Source: JACDCA01 sp963810305
Lineage (GTDB): Bacteria; Acidobacteriota; Vicinamibacteria; Vicinamibacterales; 2-12-FULL-66-21
NCBI GenBank assembly: GCA_963810305.1
Contig: CAWEMY010000007.1
Span: 124,001 to 188,000, forward strand
Length of the DNA: 64,000 nt
Direction: 5' to 3'
Made by a program: the position numbers and the translations under genes. This document shows positions 62,734-64,000 of the stretch, one piece after another; the first letter of the stretch is position 1, and each line of letters begins with the position of its first letter. Under the pieces are notes generated by a model that worked only from the letters and a program-made list of their open reading frames with translations, made no database searches and was not told the DNA's origin.

Positions 62734-63704
62734 AACTCGTACCACGGACGAGCAGCTTTCAATCGGTCGTTCACGTTCTGGATGTTGCGGACGCCTTCCC
62801 CTTCGAGCCAGGTGCGAAACGCCTGACCGCCCTGCTTGCCGAAGATCGGGATGCCTTCCTTCCACGTCGCGCGTCCGCACAGGACGCCCGAGAAACGCGT
62901 GCCTGCTTCGGCGGCGAGCTCGAGCGATTCGGTGAACTCCGCGTTGCTGACGCCTGCCGACAGGTAGATGAATGGCTTCGTTGCGACGTCCGCCGAGCGG
63001 CGGAAGTGGTCCATCGCTTCCTGTTTCGTGTATGCCTTCTGCCCACCGAACCCGCGCGTCCCCTCGACATATTTCAGGTTGATGGGCACTTCGACTTTCA
63101 TCACGTCCACGCCGTAGCGATCCTTGGTGAACTCCTGCATGCTGCCGGTGACTATCTCCGGCTTTTTTCGGGCGAACTCGGGGCCTTTCTCGTCCGCGCC
63201 TTCTTCATAGCCGACGAACTCGAGAAAGAACGGGATGTCGTTGGCGCGGCACTCGTCGCCGATCCGCTCGACCCATGCGTGCTTGTGGTTGTTGATCTTG
63301 TCGGAGTCGAACGGCGTGTAGTAGAGCAGGATCTTGATGCAGTCGGCTCCCGCCTCTTTGAGCCTGCGCACGGACCAGTCGTCCAGGAGGTCGGGCAGCC
63401 TTCCCGGCGTGTTGGCGTCGTAGCCCGTCTTCTCATAGGCGAGCAGCAGCCCCGCGTCTTTCGCGCGCCGCTTGCTGGCGGGAATACCCCATTCCGGATC
63501 CAGCAGGATCGCACTGGCGTGCCTGGTCAGGACCTCGGTGACGTGCGACTTGAACTCTTCCATGTCGCGGTCGCCGACGTCCGCGCCTTTTTCTTTGGCC
63601 AACGCCTTCTTCAGCGATCCTCGCTGGTCCATCGCAGCCGCGGCAATGACGCCGCGCTGATCCGCCACTGCTTTCATGCCTGCCAGCTTGCCTTCGCTGA
63701 TCTT
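62700..63704 (-). CDS. Tagatose-1,6-bisphosphate aldolase-like (LacD family)
   Basis: 334 residues from GTG 63704, chosen because AGGAGA precedes it at good spacing and the longer frame would run into the inverted-repeat element. The beta-alpha barrel enzyme has AAAMDQRGSLKKAL, ILLDPEWG, the Schiff-base region ADCIKILLYY (Lys), and IYLSAGVSNAEF. It cleaves tagatose- or fructose-type ketose bisphosphates. Physiological sugar uncertain. Confidence 0.87.
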   Translation of the reverse strand, partial: KISEGKLAGMKAVADQRGVIAAAAMDQRGSLKKALAKEKGADVGDRDMEEFKSHVTEVLTRHASAILLDPEWGIPASKRRAKDAGLLLAYEKTGYDANTPGRLPDLLDDWSVRRLKEAGADCIKILLYYTPFDSDKINNHKHAWVERIGDECRANDIPFFLEFVGYEEGADEKGPEFARKKPEIVTGSMQEFTKDRYGVDVMKVEVPINLKYVEGTRGFGGQKAYTKQEAMDHFRRSADVATKPFIYLSAGVSNAEFTESLELAAEAGTRFSGVLCGRATWKEGIPIFGKQGGQAFRTWLEGEGVRNIQNVNDRLKAARPWYEFYGAATADALR

Positions 63705-63723
63705 CACGGGTTGTCTCCTGTCT

Positions 63724-63826
63724 TCGGGGTCAGATCTTGTTTCTTGCACGTTTGTCTTGTCTAGATGACAACAAGCGTATGTCGCCCGTGGAGGTCAAAC
63801 GTGCAAGAAACAAGATCTGACCCCGA
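63724..63826. mobile_element. Perfect 31-bp inverted-repeat element (MITE/REP-like)
   Basis: Arms at 63724-63754 and 63796-63826 are exact reverse complements over 31 bases, beginning TCGGGGTCAGATCTTGTTTC, with a 41-base non-coding loop. The GGGGTCAGA-type ends resemble non-autonomous elements mobilised by REP-associated (Y1) transposases. No transposase is present. It sits 20 bases upstream of the aldolase GTG. Confidence 0.75.
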
Positions 63827-63834
63827 GGAAAATC

Positions 63835-64000
63835 TTATACCGGGTAGTGGGCTTCTTCGATTGCGGCGGCTCGGAGCGCCTCGGTCACGATCTCGTCGAT
63901 CGGCAGCCCCGACTCGGCGGCTTCAACGTCCGCCAGCCTCGCCTTCGTGGCCGGGTGGCGAGGGGTAAACAGCGTGCAGCAATCCTGGTCCGGAATGATG
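63835..64000 (-). CDS. C-terminal fragment of an unidentified protein
   Basis: The last 54 residues of a gene that enters from the right edge. The stop is TAA at 63835-63837, eight bases beyond the inverted-repeat element. The visible part has a CysCys pair, then a helical charged tail (RLADVEAAESGLPIDEIV, then ALRAAAIEEAHYPV). Possibly a small DNA-binding or antitoxin-like helix, but not recognisable. Confidence 0.45.
   Translation of the reverse strand, partial: IIPDQDCCTLFTPRHPATKARLADVEAAESGLPIDEIVTEALRAAAIEEAHYPV

Overview
The window is GC-rich, gene-dense bacterial chromosome with short gaps and many ATGA- or TGATG-type gene overlaps. The gene content fits an acidobacterium, perhaps a Vicinamibacteria-type one: a Tad/Flp pilus locus with an added AAA ATPase, repeated APC permeases, MBL-rhodanese enzymes, an iron-sulfur/NrfD fusion, and a pyruvate/2-oxoacid dehydrogenase cluster. 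That taxonomic guess is inference. No rRNA, tRNA, CRISPR array or transposase gene was seen.

Layout. 1-6.1 kb: an edge-truncated M28 peptidase, two tandem FAD oxidoreductases, a GcvT-like aminomethyltransferase and a Rieske oxygenase. 6.1-15.7 kb: a membrane-embedded spermidine-synthase-like protein, two APC permeases, a SixA-like phosphatase, an M14 carboxypeptidase, an eroded amidohydrolase and a ketopantoate-reductase-like gene. 15.8-22.9 kb: a sulfur-linked block (persulfide-dioxygenase/rhodanese protein, TauE/SafE exporter, DUF1634 partner, molybdopterin oxidoreductase and a fused FeS-NrfD partner). 22.9-28.6 kb: a two-gene methylase plus SNF2-helicase module that resembles part of DISARM. 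28.9-43.8 kb: a Tad pilus locus (two Flp pilins, prepilin peptidase, TadE, CpaB, secretin, TadG, TadZ, TadA, TadB, TadC, an AAA ATPase and an ICMT-like methyltransferase), with a pseudo-receiver/coiled-coil protein and a small membrane protein transcribed divergently. 43.8-46.4 kb: Smr, QueF, an HU-like protein and an NtrC-type sigma-54 activator. 46.5-52.3 kb: a hidden small membrane protein, then E3, E1-alpha, E1-beta, E2 and LipB. 52.5-64 kb: an ECF sigma factor and assorted metabolic, signalling and transport genes, ending in a perfect inverted-repeat element and an edge-truncated gene.

Two window-wide signals stand out. First, at least sixteen single-base indels break genes whose protein sequence resumes perfectly in another frame. 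Most are +1, often beside short homopolymers, and nearly all lie in 7-37 kb, so they look more like sequence errors than gene decay. Full-length genes are given across them here. Second, many gaps hold degenerate tandem arrays with a 7-base (sometimes 8-base) period. Each array has its own unit, and several fold into palindromes.

Functional links: a near-perfect sigma-54 promoter precedes the Flp pilin genes, and an NtrC-type activator lies just past the pilus locus. The E1/E2/E3 cluster is coupled to LipB, which supplies its lipoyl cofactor. The sulfur block joins persulfide oxidation, sulfite/anion export and a probable sulfur-compound molybdoenzyme.
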